Source of the DNA: Lachnospiraceae bacterium
Lineage (GTDB): Bacteria; Bacillota; Clostridia; Lachnospirales; Lachnospiraceae
NCBI GenBank assembly: GCA_017440575.1
Contig: JAFSGY010000057.1
Coordinates: 1 to 54,155 of the forward strand
Length of the DNA stretch: 54,155 bases
Direction of reading: 5' to 3'
This document shows positions 33,910 through 42,827 of this stretch, piece after piece. Position numbers and translations under genes: made by a program. The notes under the pieces are model-generated. The model was given only the letters and a program-made list of their open reading frames with translations, had not been told where the DNA came from and did no database searches. Positions within the stretch are counted from its first letter, which is position 1. Every line of letters begins with the position of its first letter.

Positions 33910-34962
33910 TTACAGCGCACCATCTTTCTCCGTCTGATTAGCAATCAAAAGCTGAGAGAAGAAAGCAAGTGCAAGTCCTTGTCCCCAACCCTGAATCCAA
34001 TCTCTTGATATATTTCTGTATCCGTCTCTGTCATTCATAACTGCTGTACCACCGGATACATTTAGAACTCTTCCATCCTCACTGATATTAGCAAGTAATC
34101 CCTTAATTGATTTATTGATATATTTTGTATGTAAAGGATTGCCTCTTGTAACCATTGCCGCTGCAATACCTGCTGAAGCAGAGATTTCTTCATAAGAGCC
34201 TTCATCATCCAGAATCGTTCTCCATAATCCATTGTCAGTCTGTACAAGCTTCAATGCCGCAAGCTGCTCATTTAAAGAACCCGCAACATCCATAAACTTA
34301 GGATACAGATAACACTGTGGCAGAATTCCTCCTACCTGTGACATCGTAAATGCAGCCCATGCATTGGCACGTCCCCAGTAAAAACCTGACATATGATCCT
34401 TATTGATATTATTATATCCATGATAATAAAAACCTGTATTCGCATCCTGAAGATACTTGATATGCCAGTAATACTGATTTAACGCATCCTCAATCAGTTC
34501 TTCATCCTTTAATTCAACACCCACTCTTAACAGGAAGAATGCTGCCATAAATAAAGTATCTGCCCAACACTGCTCTGGAAAATCATTGTTTGCAGAAACA
34601 GTATGCTGTAATACACTATCACCAAAACGAAGTGCATCATTTCGGATATAGTTAATCTTGCTCATTACAAGATCCCAATATTTCTGCTCTCCTGTTGCCT
34701 TATAAAGAGAAACAAGGCAATGTCCCATAGCACAGGCATTTACTGTCCATACACTTGGAAGTCCCAGCTCAATTAGTTCATCCACTCTATCCTTTAAGAG
34801 CTTTAAATACTCTTCATTTCCAGTCTTTTCGTAAGCATCTGCAATACCATAATAAGCAACACCACATGGCCAATCCCATGTAAGATCCATCTTCATGGTT
34901 CTCTTTACAATTTTATCAATAGTTTCCAGTATCTCTTTCTCATCGAACTCAAGTTTTAACAT
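33910..34962 (-). CDS. GH105 unsaturated rhamnogalacturonyl hydrolase (YteR/YesR type)
   Basis: A 350-residue (alpha/alpha)6-barrel enzyme that removes the unsaturated galacturonate from rhamnogalacturonan oligosaccharides left by lyases. The catalytic Asp is D135 in QCWADTLFMA; GFYWGRANAW and DWIQGWGQGLAL line the barrel. No signal peptide, so cytoplasmic. The ATG at 34962 was chosen because AGGAGG lies 8 bases upstream; an earlier in-frame ATG has none. First gene after the terminator at 35137-35177, with its own promoter and putative AraC operator. Confidence 0.92.
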   Translation of the reverse strand: MLKLEFDEKEILETIDKIVKRTMKMDLTWDWPCGVAYYGIADAYEKTGNEEYLKLLKDRVDELIELGLPSVWTVNACAMGHCLVSLYKATGEQKYWDLVMSKINYIRNDALRFGDSVLQHTVSANNDFPEQCWADTLFMAAFFLLRVGVELKDEELIEDALNQYYWHIKYLQDANTGFYYHGYNNINKDHMSGFYWGRANAWAAFTMSQVGGILPQCYLYPKFMDVAGSLNEQLAALKLVQTDNGLWRTILDDEGSYEEISASAGIAAAMVTRGNPLHTKYINKSIKGLLANISEDGRVLNVSGGTAVMNDRDGYRNISRDWIQGWGQGLALAFFSQLLIANQTEKDGAL

Positions 34963-34989
34963 AATAAGTTCCTCCTCACATGAATACTT

Positions 34990-35018
34990 TTTATACATTA
35001 ACATTTTTGTTTCGTAAA
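34990..35018 (-). promoter_or_regulatory. Promoter of the GH105-SGNH-GH112 operon
   Basis: -35 TTTACG (35018-35013), 17-base spacer, -10 TATAAA (34995-34990). The poor -35 suits an activator-dependent promoter. Confidence 0.55.
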
Positions 35019-35029
35019 AGTGAACTTCA

Positions 35030-35058
35030 GCACGAATAGTAGTCCCTTACGCACGAAT
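35030..35058 (-). promoter_or_regulatory. Candidate AraC-family operator: two 8-bp direct repeats 21 bp apart
   Basis: ATTCGTGC (minus strand) occurs at 35037-35030 and 35058-35051, start-to-start distance exactly 21 bp, two helical turns, with further similarity after each copy (GTAAG / TGAAG). The nearer copy begins 12 bp above the -35. AraC activators typically bind such repeats on one DNA face. The locus regulator at 39378 is the likely binder. Confidence 0.6.
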
Positions 35059-35136
35059 TGCATCACTTCACTTTACTTTCGTAAAAATTTTATAGAGTCC
35101 ATAAAACTCTTAAGAAAATAATGTGAAACACTTCTT

Positions 35137-35177
35137 TTTAAAACAGTCCCCCAGCCAAGCCGGGGGACTGTTTTAAA
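35137..35177. terminator. Strong bidirectional terminator after the binding-protein gene
   Basis: Perfect 16-bp stem TTTAAAACAGTCCCCC / GGGGGACTGTTTTAAA with a 9-base loop, 30 bases after the stop of the sugar-binding protein gene. Confidence 0.92.
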
Positions 35178-35207
35178 TTAGCATTTATGCTATTAATATC
35201 ATCTCAA

Positions 35208-36983
35208 TTACTGAAGACGAGTTGTTAAACCATCATTTAACTTCTCAAGTCTCTCATCGATAACTGCCTGATATCCCATATCTAAGTATTCCTGACTTAA
35301 TGTGTCATATAATGCGTCGAACTCTTCTTCTGAACACATTGTTAACTCATCACGATACTGAGGATATACTTCTTCCTTAAGAGATGTACCATACTCTGTT
35401 ACTGCATCGATAGCTGCTGCGAACAGACAGTCACTGTTTGCATATCCAGCATTGTAAAGAGCAAGCTGACCATAGTAGTTATCAAGAATATCCTGAGTAA
35501 AGTCTTCTGGAAGTCCCTGTGGAGCGATTGCTGCAACGTCCTGCTCTACGTTACCAAATGACTTAGAAGCTGTTACAAGCATCCAGTAGTCAACGTTGTT
35601 GTTGTGTCCCTGCTGCTCTGCAAGACCAGACTGATCACCAACAGCTACAGGATTTCCATCCTCACCTACAGTATAGTTAACGCCTTCAAGACCCCATGTC
35701 ATTGTGAATAAGTTCTCTTCCTGTGCTAACCACTCTAAGTACATCATAGCAGCCTTCATTTCGTCTTCTGTTGCATCGTTAGCGAAACCAACCATTGCAC
35801 CGAATACGTTGTTAGGTCTGTAAGAGTTAGAAACTCCCCATGTCTCATCATATGTGAACTCACCGCTACATACGATTACACCAAGATCTCCATCTGGATT
35901 CTTCTCATAGAATGAGTTAAGTACGTTCATAGTAGAAGATACATAACCAGACCACTGGAATGCATTACCATTAATGAAGTCAGCTTCTACTTCAGATGCA
36001 TCTCTTAAGTAGTACTCTGGATTGATAATGCCATTATTGTAGTAGTAGTTCTGAAGCTTTAATAAGTTCTTCTGTGCTTCTGTAGAAAGAGCTGGAATCT
36101 GGTAATCACCAGTTGTAGCCCATGTAGTCTCATCCTGTGGATAGCTTCTGTAGCTGTAGTTCTGGTCAGCACCTGCACCGGAAACCTTAGAACCACTAAG
36201 CGGTTACTGATGTCCATTCTCGATTAACTTAAGATATAATTCATTTAACTCTGTCTGAGTCTGTGGATACTCTGTGAATCCAGCTTCCTTTAACCAGTCT
36301 TCACGATACCATGTAACGAAAGCATAGTTTGTGTTACCATATGGTCTCTGACCAAGTAATAAATAGTCATCTCCACCTAACTGCGTATAGCCTGTTAAGC
36401 CGTTAGCTTCCATATTTGCCCAATATGTAGGAGCAACCTGCTTGAATGTTTCGATATCGTATGGCTGAAGATATCCATCTGCCTGCCATGTAGCTAATTT
36501 GTCATAGTCGTACTCAGCACAGATAGTAGGTAAATCCTGAGCTGCTGCTAATAAAGAGTAATCTGTCATAACGTCAGAACGTGTAATTCCTACATATTCT
36601 ACAGTAACGTTATACTTGTTACCAAAGTTCTCCTGAACCCAATTTGTCCAGTAGTTGTTCTCAACGTCAGAACATCCATTACCAGAGTCACCACGATCAT
36701 AAACTGGAATCTGAAGAGTAACGTTCTCTGCGAATGGCTCCCATCCTTCGATACCAGCTACTGCTGGAGCTGCCTCAGCTTCTGTCTCTGCCTTTGGAGC
36801 TTCCTCTGCCTTTGTGTCTGCAGCAGGTGCATCTGTCTTTGTATCAGCTGCTGCTGTTTCTGTCTTTGTGTCAGTTGTAGTGTTTGCTGCTTCCTCGCTG
36901 CCGCCACATCCTGTCAAAGCTGTCATTGCCATTGCTCCTGTTAATGCAAGAGCCACTGTTTTCTGAAGAGTATTCTTCTTCAT
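35208..36983 (-). pseudogene. LplA/YtcQ-type sugar-binding lipoprotein interrupted by one in-frame stop
   Basis: The reading frame would encode 591 residues. It starts with a lipoprotein signal (MKKNTLQKTVALALTGAM, lipobox LTGC, Cys26), then a Thr/Ala/Lys/Glu-rich linker (to about 75) and a family 1 solute-binding domain. One TAA codon at 36206-36204 (after ..IENGHQ) cuts it; the same frame then continues without further damage (PLSGSKVSGAGADQNYSYRS... to ..LTTRLQ). There is no ribosome site for a restart. It would be the binding protein of the adjacent permeases, so import may be impaired unless the stop is read through or is a sequencing error. Confidence 0.85.
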
Positions 36984-36995
36984 AATGAAATCCTC

Positions 36996-37036
36996 CTTTT
37001 TAGTAAAACTTTAATTATATAGTTTTTTAAAGTTCT
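36996..37036 (-). repeat. Hairpin in the permease/binding-protein gap
   Basis: AACTTTAA / TTAAAGTT arms lie just upstream of the GGAGG of the binding-protein gene, and a second small CCCG/CGGG stem lies near 37050-37060. Such intercistronic stems often protect the downstream binding-protein mRNA from decay. Confidence 0.4.
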
Positions 37037-37071
37037 GTTTTATGTATAACCCGAACGGGCTGATACCGCTA

Positions 37072-38004
37072 TTAACCCTTAACCGCACCAATCATTGTAC
37101 CCTGTACAAAATACTTCTGTAAGAAAGGATAAATAATGATAATTGGAACAGTTACAAACATAATACTTGCTGCCTGTAATACCTCCGGAGCAGACTGGCT
37201 GATACCACCGGTGTCTGCAAGAGAAGCTGTCTGTGCTTCTGATGCAGAAGCAACTAACTGATATAACTTAAACTGAATCAACTTCAACTTTGAATCTCTT
37301 GTATAGTACATATTATCAGAATATGCATTCCAACGTCCTACTGCATAGAACAGAGAAAGTGTTGCAATAATCGGCTTTGATAAAGGAATTACAATCTTTC
37401 CAAGAATCTGGAAATTTGTTGCACCATCAAGGAATGCTGACTCTTCCAAACTATCAGGAATCGTACTCTGGAAGAAGTTCTTCATAATCAACATATTATA
37501 TGGTGAATAAATCAAAGGCAGAATCAATACCCATAACGTATCAAGGAGATTCAACTGCTGATATAACAGATACTGTGGAATCAAACCCGCACTAAAGTAC
37601 ATAGGTACCATTAAAATAAATGTGAAAAATGTTTTACCCTTTAATCTCTTCTTAGAAAGCGGATATGCTGCACATGTACATACCAACATACCAAGAACGG
37701 TAAATATTAATGTAATAATCACTGAGAAAATCATAGAGTATGTCATAGACTCATCACCAAATACTCTCTGATAAGCTTCCAGTGTAACGTCCTTCGGAAT
37801 AAAATAAACTTGTTTAGCCATAACTGCCGCATTACCTGAAACAGACTTCGCTGCTACATGCACAAACGGAAGGACACAAGTCAAACACAATATCACGATA
37901 ACTGCCATCATTACAAAATCACCGATACGGAACTTATTAATGGCTCGTGTACCACCTGCCGCATGTGATTCATCGTTATTATTCTTCTTACCCAACTTGG
38001 TCAC
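37072..38004 (-). CDS. Carbohydrate ABC transporter permease, LplC/YtcP type
   Basis: A 310-residue permease with six membrane helices and the EAA-loop EESAFLDGATNFQILGKIVI, followed by PLSKP, which docks the ATPase. The extended N-terminus is typical of the LplC/YtcP group serving complex pectin oligosaccharides. It starts 3 bases after the LplB-type gene. No ATPase gene is nearby, so a shared MsmX-like ATPase is expected. Confidence 0.92.
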   Translation of the reverse strand: MTKLGKKNNNDESHAAGGTRAINKFRIGDFVMMAVIVILCLTCVLPFVHVAAKSVSGNAAVMAKQVYFIPKDVTLEAYQRVFGDESMTYSMIFSVIITLIFTVLGMLVCTCAAYPLSKKRLKGKTFFTFILMVPMYFSAGLIPQYLLYQQLNLLDTLWVLILPLIYSPYNMLIMKNFFQSTIPDSLEESAFLDGATNFQILGKIVIPLSKPIIATLSLFYAVGRWNAYSDNMYYTRDSKLKLIQFKLYQLVASASEAQTASLADTGGISQSAPEVLQAASIMFVTVPIIIIYPFLQKYFVQGTMIGAVKG

Positions 38005-38007
38005 CTC

Positions 38008-38958
38008 CTATAACAATCCATCTTCGCCAAGCTTCTTGGCAATCTTATCAGATAAGAGTACTAATATCAGACCAATCAGAGACTGGAACAAACCAACTGC
38101 TGTTGCCATACTGAATCGTCCATTTCCAAGACCTTTGTTGTAAATATATACAGCCAACTGGTACTGGAATTCCTTAACCTGAGTATTTTCAAAAGCACTC
38201 AGACGCTCTAAGTTACTACCCATTACTCGACCAAGGTTCATAATCAACAGCGTAACAATGGTACTCTTGATACCCGGAAGAGTGATATGCCACATACGTT
38301 TCCATCTACCAGCACCGTCAATCATAGCCGCTTCATAAAGCTCGCCATTAATACCAGTGATTGCTGCCAGATACATGATGGTTCCCCATCCCATTGTCTG
38401 CCATACATTGATTAACAGATAAGTAACCGCCCAATGCCACTTCTCATTTAAGAAAGGGATACCTTCTTCAATGATTCCTGCATTCATCAATGCGATATTG
38501 ACCAAACCGGAAGATGGCTTGAACATGGTAAGTGCAACACTACCGATAATCGCCCAAGAAAGGAAATGTGGCAGATACAGGATTGTCTGCGCTGCCTTCT
38601 TGAATTTTACATAACGTAACTCATTCAACATCAATGCCAATACAATCGGCATCGGAAATCCAAGCAATAAATCTCCTAAGTTAAAAACAATAGAATTACG
38701 CAAAGCACGGATAAAGTCTCTATCCTTAAATATTTTAATAAATGTTTCCATGCCTACCCATTCACTGCCATCATAACCCTTTGCCGGCTTATAATCCATA
38801 AATGCAATTCTAAGACCCGGATATGCTGCATAGCTGAATACAACTACCATCACTATCGGGAACAGAAGCAAAAGATATAACTGCCAGTCTCTCTTAAGAG
38901 CATTTGCCCAGCTCGTTGTTGTGACAATCTCATTGCCACGTTTTTTTACTTTACTCAT
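38008..38958 (-). CDS. Carbohydrate ABC transporter permease, LplB/YteP type
   Basis: A 316-residue permease with six helices and the EAA-loop YEAAMIDGAGRWKRMWHITL, then PGIKS. LplB/YteP proteins pair with LplC/YtcP and a long lipoprotein binder, as here. GGAGG precedes the ATG by 11 bases. First gene of the importer operon, divergent from the AraC regulator. Confidence 0.92.
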   Translation of the reverse strand: MSKVKKRGNEIVTTTSWANALKRDWQLYLLLLFPIVMVVVFSYAAYPGLRIAFMDYKPAKGYDGSEWVGMETFIKIFKDRDFIRALRNSIVFNLGDLLLGFPMPIVLALMLNELRYVKFKKAAQTILYLPHFLSWAIIGSVALTMFKPSSGLVNIALMNAGIIEEGIPFLNEKWHWAVTYLLINVWQTMGWGTIMYLAAITGINGELYEAAMIDGAGRWKRMWHITLPGIKSTIVTLLIMNLGRVMGSNLERLSAFENTQVKEFQYQLAVYIYNKGLGNGRFSMATAVGLFQSLIGLILVLLSDKIAKKLGEDGLL

Positions 38959-39029
38959 TCTTAATGGAACCTCCCAACTATCTATATCATCGTCAATATG
39001 TATAGTTTGTTAACTTTTATGAGTATATT

Positions 39030-39035
39030 ATTATA
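39030..39035 (-). promoter_or_regulatory. -10 element of the importer operon
   Basis: TATAAT on the minus strand (39035-39030) without a good -35 at 16-18 bases, about 65 bases before the LplB-type start. The missing -35 fits activation by the divergent AraC protein. Confidence 0.4.
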
Positions 39036-39094
39036 CATCTTTAAAACTTTTTCTATTCATGGCACTAAAAATACTATGCAATTCCGACCATTTA

Positions 39095-39103
39095 TGCTAT
39101 AAT
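39095..39103 (+). promoter_or_regulatory. Extended -10 promoter of the AraC gene
   Basis: TGCTATAAT: extended TG motif plus perfect TATAAT at 39098-39103, with a poor -35. It implies a leader of about 270 bases before the AraC start. Confidence 0.5.
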
Positions 39104-39177
39104 CGTTTTTAGAAGTGATATAACTTCTGCATATCAACAAGTGTTTTTTAGCTTTTTAACTGTACATTATGCCCATC

Positions 39178-39232
39178 AAACCTTGAAATTGTTTTTATTT
39201 TTGATAAAATATTTCAATTTCTTCAAGGGTTT
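39178..39232 (+). repeat. Long imperfect inverted repeat in the AraC leader
   Basis: AAACCTTGAAATTG pairs with CAATTTC-TT-CAAGGGTTT around an AT-rich middle that itself folds (ATTTT..AAAAT). A T-rich segment (CCTTTTTTAT) follows, so it may act as a leader attenuator. Confidence 0.45.
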
Positions 39233-39377
39233 ATGGCCTTTTTTATCGTATTGTTTTGGTTATTTTTGAGAAATTAGTTATCTTTTCAATTCAGATATCT
39301 TATTTTTCTCCGCAAAAATGACCATTTATGTTAATAACATTCGTGATTATTACCAAACAGCTCAGGAGGTTACCTAT

Positions 39378-40337
39378 ATGGCAAAGCCAAAAACAAGCGT
39401 TGCAGAATACCGCAACTACTATCTACCATTTGATTTTCCGGTACTACTGTTATCCGGTGAACACTGGAAGATTTCTAACGTTCCAAGTAAGAATCTTCAT
39501 TTTCATAACTGCTTAGAAATAGGAGTATGTCACTCCGAAAGCGGATATATGGAATTCAACGGAAGACAGGAGCGTTTATTTTTCAAAGAAGGAGATATTA
39601 CCTGTGTTCCACGAAATATCCCACATACAACATACAGCTCACCAAATACCGAGAGTCATTGGTCATACCTGTTTATCGATCCGGGGGAGTTGTTCCGAAA
39701 TGTATTACCAAGCATGGCAAGAGAATTAGACTTATCCATTTCTGCCTATGAGGAATATAAATACATCTTTAGCCGTGACGAGTATCCTCAGGTTTATCAG
39801 CTTACCATGACGATTATTCATGAAATGGAAGAGAAGAAGCCACATTATCAGACCAGTGTTCTTGGACTACTTCTTTCCTTATGTATAGAGCTTCACCGCA
39901 TCCAAAGTGAAAGCGGTCAGAAGATTACACAGACAGGAAATACTCCCGAAAATGCGATGGTTATTTCTCCGGTACTTGATTATATAGAAGATAACTATGC
40001 ACAGCAGTTTGATATTAACTACCTTGCGGATATCTGTCGTCTAAGTCCCACCCACTTTAGAAGACTCTTCCACTCCATTATGGGAACGAGTCCTCTGGAC
40101 TTTGTCAATAACACTAGAATTACCAAGGCTTGTAATTTACTACGAAGCACAGAACATTCTATCTTAGAAATCTCTGAAATGGTTGGTTTCCGTTCGGTAT
40201 CAAGCTTCAACCGCCATTTCATGGACGTGATGCAGATTACACCACGAAACTATCGTAACGAGACCTTAATCGCCAAGGAAAGTCAGGAAAAGCTCTCTAT
40301 TATGGAATATAAGGGATGGATGTATCCTGAAAAATAA
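39378..40337 (+). CDS. AraC family transcriptional regulator of the pectin locus
   Basis: A 319-residue regulator. The N-terminal cupin domain (about 20-150; NLHFHNCLEIGVCHSESGY, FKEGDITCVPRNIPHTTY) senses sugar; two helix-turn-helix motifs lie at about 215-310 (FDINYLADICRLSPTHFRRLF; ILEISEMVGFRSVSSFNRHF). The ATG at 39378 was chosen because AGGAGG lies 8 bases upstream; a start 60 bases earlier lacks a site. Divergent from the importer operon it likely controls, and a candidate binder of the 21-bp-spaced repeats at 35030-35058. Confidence 0.92.
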   Translation: MAKPKTSVAEYRNYYLPFDFPVLLLSGEHWKISNVPSKNLHFHNCLEIGVCHSESGYMEFNGRQERLFFKEGDITCVPRNIPHTTYSSPNTESHWSYLFIDPGELFRNVLPSMARELDLSISAYEEYKYIFSRDEYPQVYQLTMTIIHEMEEKKPHYQTSVLGLLLSLCIELHRIQSESGQKITQTGNTPENAMVISPVLDYIEDNYAQQFDINYLADICRLSPTHFRRLFHSIMGTSPLDFVNNTRITKACNLLRSTEHSILEISEMVGFRSVSSFNRHFMDVMQITPRNYRNETLIAKESQEKLSIMEYKGWMYPEK

Positions 40338-40370
40338 AGAAATCGGGCAAATGCCCGATTTCTTTATTTT
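40331..40370. terminator. Bidirectional terminator between AraC and esterase genes
   Basis: Perfect 18-bp stem AAAATAAAGAAATCGGGC / GCCCGATTTCTTTATTTT with a 4-base loop; it overlaps the AraC stop codon. Confidence 0.95.
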
Positions 40371-40378
40371 TCTGCTAT

Positions 40379-41254
40379 TTAATCTTCGATAAAATTATAC
40401 TTTATCCAATTCTTACATAACTCAATCCACTGTGGTATCTGTGGATCAATTTCTTTTAAGGAAGGCACACACGCTGTTTCCTTCGTACCGAGTGAATAGC
40501 CATGTCCACCGTTTGGAAATACATGGTATTCAAACTTTACGCCTGCTGCCCTAAGAGCAGAAGCAAAGAACAAGGAATTCTCTAATGGAACTGCGCCATC
40601 CTCAAAGGTATGCCACATAAATACAGGCGGCATATTTGCTGTTACCTGATTCTCAAGGCTAAGCTTTGCTTCTAGTTCCTTTCCACTCAAGCCTGTACAT
40701 TCACAACCTTCTACTGCCTTCTTGCCCACCACATTTTCAAAGGAACCTCTGTGTGCAAACTCTCCAGCAGTAATAACCGGATAAGCCAGAATCAAACCAT
40801 TAGGCTGATAGCTTTCCTTAGTCACACCTAATTCCTTCTTCATAAGTGTTTCTAACCATTCCTCATGCCAGAAGCATCCCAAACTCGCCACCAAATGTCC
40901 TCCGGCAGAAAAGCCTCCTACGATAATCTGATTCGATGCAACCGTTAACTCCTCTGCATGCTCTCTGATATAAGAAACCGAAGCCGCAAGCTCTAACAAA
41001 TGCTGTGGGAATACAACACCATGCTCCGCAATATCATATCGCAAAACTGCCGCATGACAACCTGCTGTCAGCAGCTGCATGGCAATCGCCTCTCCCTCAC
41101 GAGGAGATACATGCCCATATCCGCCTCCCGGACAGATTAACACCATTGGACGTTTTCTGTCACCATATACCTCAGGATATTGATCCTGAATATATAAGGT
41201 AAGATTTGCCTGCACAGACTGTGCAATCTTTATATCAATCACTTCATATTTCAT
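40379..41254 (-). CDS. Alpha/beta-hydrolase esterase, probable carbohydrate acetylesterase
   Basis: A 291-residue intracellular esterase of the BD-FAE/acetylxylan-esterase-like group. The oxyanion segment CPGGGYGHVSPREGE, nucleophile elbow GFSAGGH, Asp in TFEDGAVP and His in NGGHGYSLG make a complete triad. Its location behind rhamnose mutarotase suggests deacetylation of pectin oligosaccharides. It may supply the activity lost by the SGNH homologue at 32951-33907; that link is inference. Confidence 0.85.
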   Translation of the reverse strand: MKYEVIDIKIAQSVQANLTLYIQDQYPEVYGDRKRPMVLICPGGGYGHVSPREGEAIAMQLLTAGCHAAVLRYDIAEHGVVFPQHLLELAASVSYIREHAEELTVASNQIIVGGFSAGGHLVASLGCFWHEEWLETLMKKELGVTKESYQPNGLILAYPVITAGEFAHRGSFENVVGKKAVEGCECTGLSGKELEAKLSLENQVTANMPPVFMWHTFEDGAVPLENSLFFASALRAAGVKFEYHVFPNGGHGYSLGTKETACVPSLKEIDPQIPQWIELCKNWIKYNFIED

Positions 41255-41269
41255 GAAACAATACCTCGA

Positions 41270-41581
41270 TTAATCCAGATGGAATACATTCTGTAAGTCA
41301 ATAGAAACGGGACTGTTATCCGGATTCGTCTCCATAATGTCCGCCATAAAATCCCACCACTTGCGGTTAATCGCTGTATCAGCTCCCTTTGCCCAGAGCT
41401 CTTCATCCTCGATTTCGATATAGCCGAATAAGGTCAAGGTCTCCTTATCAAGGAAAATAGTATAGTTCTTTCCACCATGTTCATGAATCATGTCCTGCAT
41501 CTCAGGCCATAACTCATTATGTCTCTTTTCATACTCTGCTTCCTGTCCTGGGAATAATTTCATCTTAAATCCTTTAATCAT
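41270..41581 (-). CDS. rhaM: L-rhamnose mutarotase
   Basis: A 103-residue RhaM-family protein that interconverts alpha and beta anomers of L-rhamnose. The family pattern KLFPGQEAEYEKRHNELWPE is present, with candidate catalytic His21, and WWDFMADIMETNPDN near the C-terminus. GGAGGG precedes the ATG. Its presence is the strongest evidence that rhamnose is released by this locus. No rhaA, rhaB or rhaD gene lies in the window. Confidence 0.93.
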   Translation of the reverse strand: MIKGFKMKLFPGQEAEYEKRHNELWPEMQDMIHEHGGKNYTIFLDKETLTLFGYIEIEDEELWAKGADTAINRKWWDFMADIMETNPDNSPVSIDLQNVFHLD

Positions 41582-41611
41582 TGTGTAACCCTCCTATAAA
41601 TAAATTGTTTA

Positions 41612-42697
41612 TTAGTTATAAAGCACTGGTCTACCCTTTTGCGCCACTGCAATATAAGTTTTTCCTTCATTTAACTGAATCTCGTTTCCAAAGTCATCAT
41701 AGTAAACAGTTGGTGTATAATCTCCTGTCTTCTGCCATGTGACATGAATGCATTTTCCCTTAGTAAAGAAATAGCCATCCTCTGTGGCATCATAATTTTG
41801 GAAATAAAGATATCCGTTCTTGTCAAGCTGACACCACTTTGTATTCTGTACGATGACATTGGCAAAAGCAAGCTGCTGTCCTGTTAACGCATCTACCTGT
41901 GGAGCTCCATGAAGTGTCTTATAATATAAGCCATCTGCTGGATTATAGGCCAATGCACTCTTTGTATATGTAAAAATCTGTGATAAATCAATCACATTTG
42001 CAGTCTGTGCTGCAACACCATACTGTTCTAAAGTATTGACTCCTTCTGCGAAGGTAAAATTCTTTTGATTATAAAATCCCTCACGGTTAAATAAGGAGTA
42101 GCCAAGCTGCGCACATACATTCATAACTCCCTGACCGCTGGTATACGCATTATGTGGTGCCTTCTTATCTGTTGTTCTGAAAAATGCAGCAGCTCCAACA
42201 GTACCACCACCTACGCCGTACTGCGCTGAGCCTGAAAGATTATTAATATCCGGCGCTGTAATTCTATCCTTCATATACACTACGCCGCCAAAGTGAACAA
42301 GAATCGGATCCCATTCCGTTGCCTCTGGAATATAATAAGCTCTACAGCTTCTGATATTACCAATCTGTGGCAAGCCATGCCAATTATCAATAATAGCAAG
42401 CTGTCTGGAAATTTCTCCCTCTTCCATAATCTCATATAAAATCTTGGCATTACCGATTCCATAAGACGGCTGTGCCTTTTTATCTGTCGGCATCATAATA
42501 GCAAGTGGTCTTAAAGCTGCCTGTTCTGCCGGTATCCATTCATTTGTATATTTACTTCTTACATATCCCGGCATTTCTTCTGCATGAACACTCATAACAG
42601 GAGCAAGACTTCCTCCTACCATTGCAAGCGTCATAGCAAGCGTCGTACCTACCAATGCTAATTTCTTTCCAATTTTCCCTAATTCTTTCTTCTTCAT
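41612..42697 (-). CDS. Secreted DUF3048 (YerB-like) protein
   Basis: A 361-residue protein with a Sec signal peptide (cleavage expected near VHAEE, residue ~40) and a DUF3048 domain (RPLAIMMPTDKKAQPSYGIG, KILYEIMEEGEISRQLAI), then a YerB-like C-terminal domain. Family function is unknown. Unlike YerB it shows no lipobox. The ATG at 42697 follows GGAGG closely; an ATG four codons earlier lies before that site. It is 30 bases upstream of rhaM, so read-through into rhaM is possible. Confidence 0.8.
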   Translation of the reverse strand: MKKKELGKIGKKLALVGTTLAMTLAMVGGSLAPVMSVHAEEMPGYVRSKYTNEWIPAEQAALRPLAIMMPTDKKAQPSYGIGNAKILYEIMEEGEISRQLAIIDNWHGLPQIGNIRSCRAYYIPEATEWDPILVHFGGVVYMKDRITAPDINNLSGSAQYGVGGGTVGAAAFFRTTDKKAPHNAYTSGQGVMNVCAQLGYSLFNREGFYNQKNFTFAEGVNTLEQYGVAAQTANVIDLSQIFTYTKSALAYNPADGLYYKTLHGAPQVDALTGQQLAFANVIVQNTKWCQLDKNGYLYFQNYDATEDGYFFTKGKCIHVTWQKTGDYTPTVYYDDFGNEIQLNEGKTYIAVAQKGRPVLYN

Positions 42698-42827
42698 TTT
42701 TCCTCCCATTTACGCAATTACATTTTTATCCATTTACATAAATCATTTTACCGTTCCTGCCATCTTTGGTCAATTGTTAAAACCTTCCATTTTGAAACGG
42801 ATTTATACAGAAAACAACCTTTTATGT

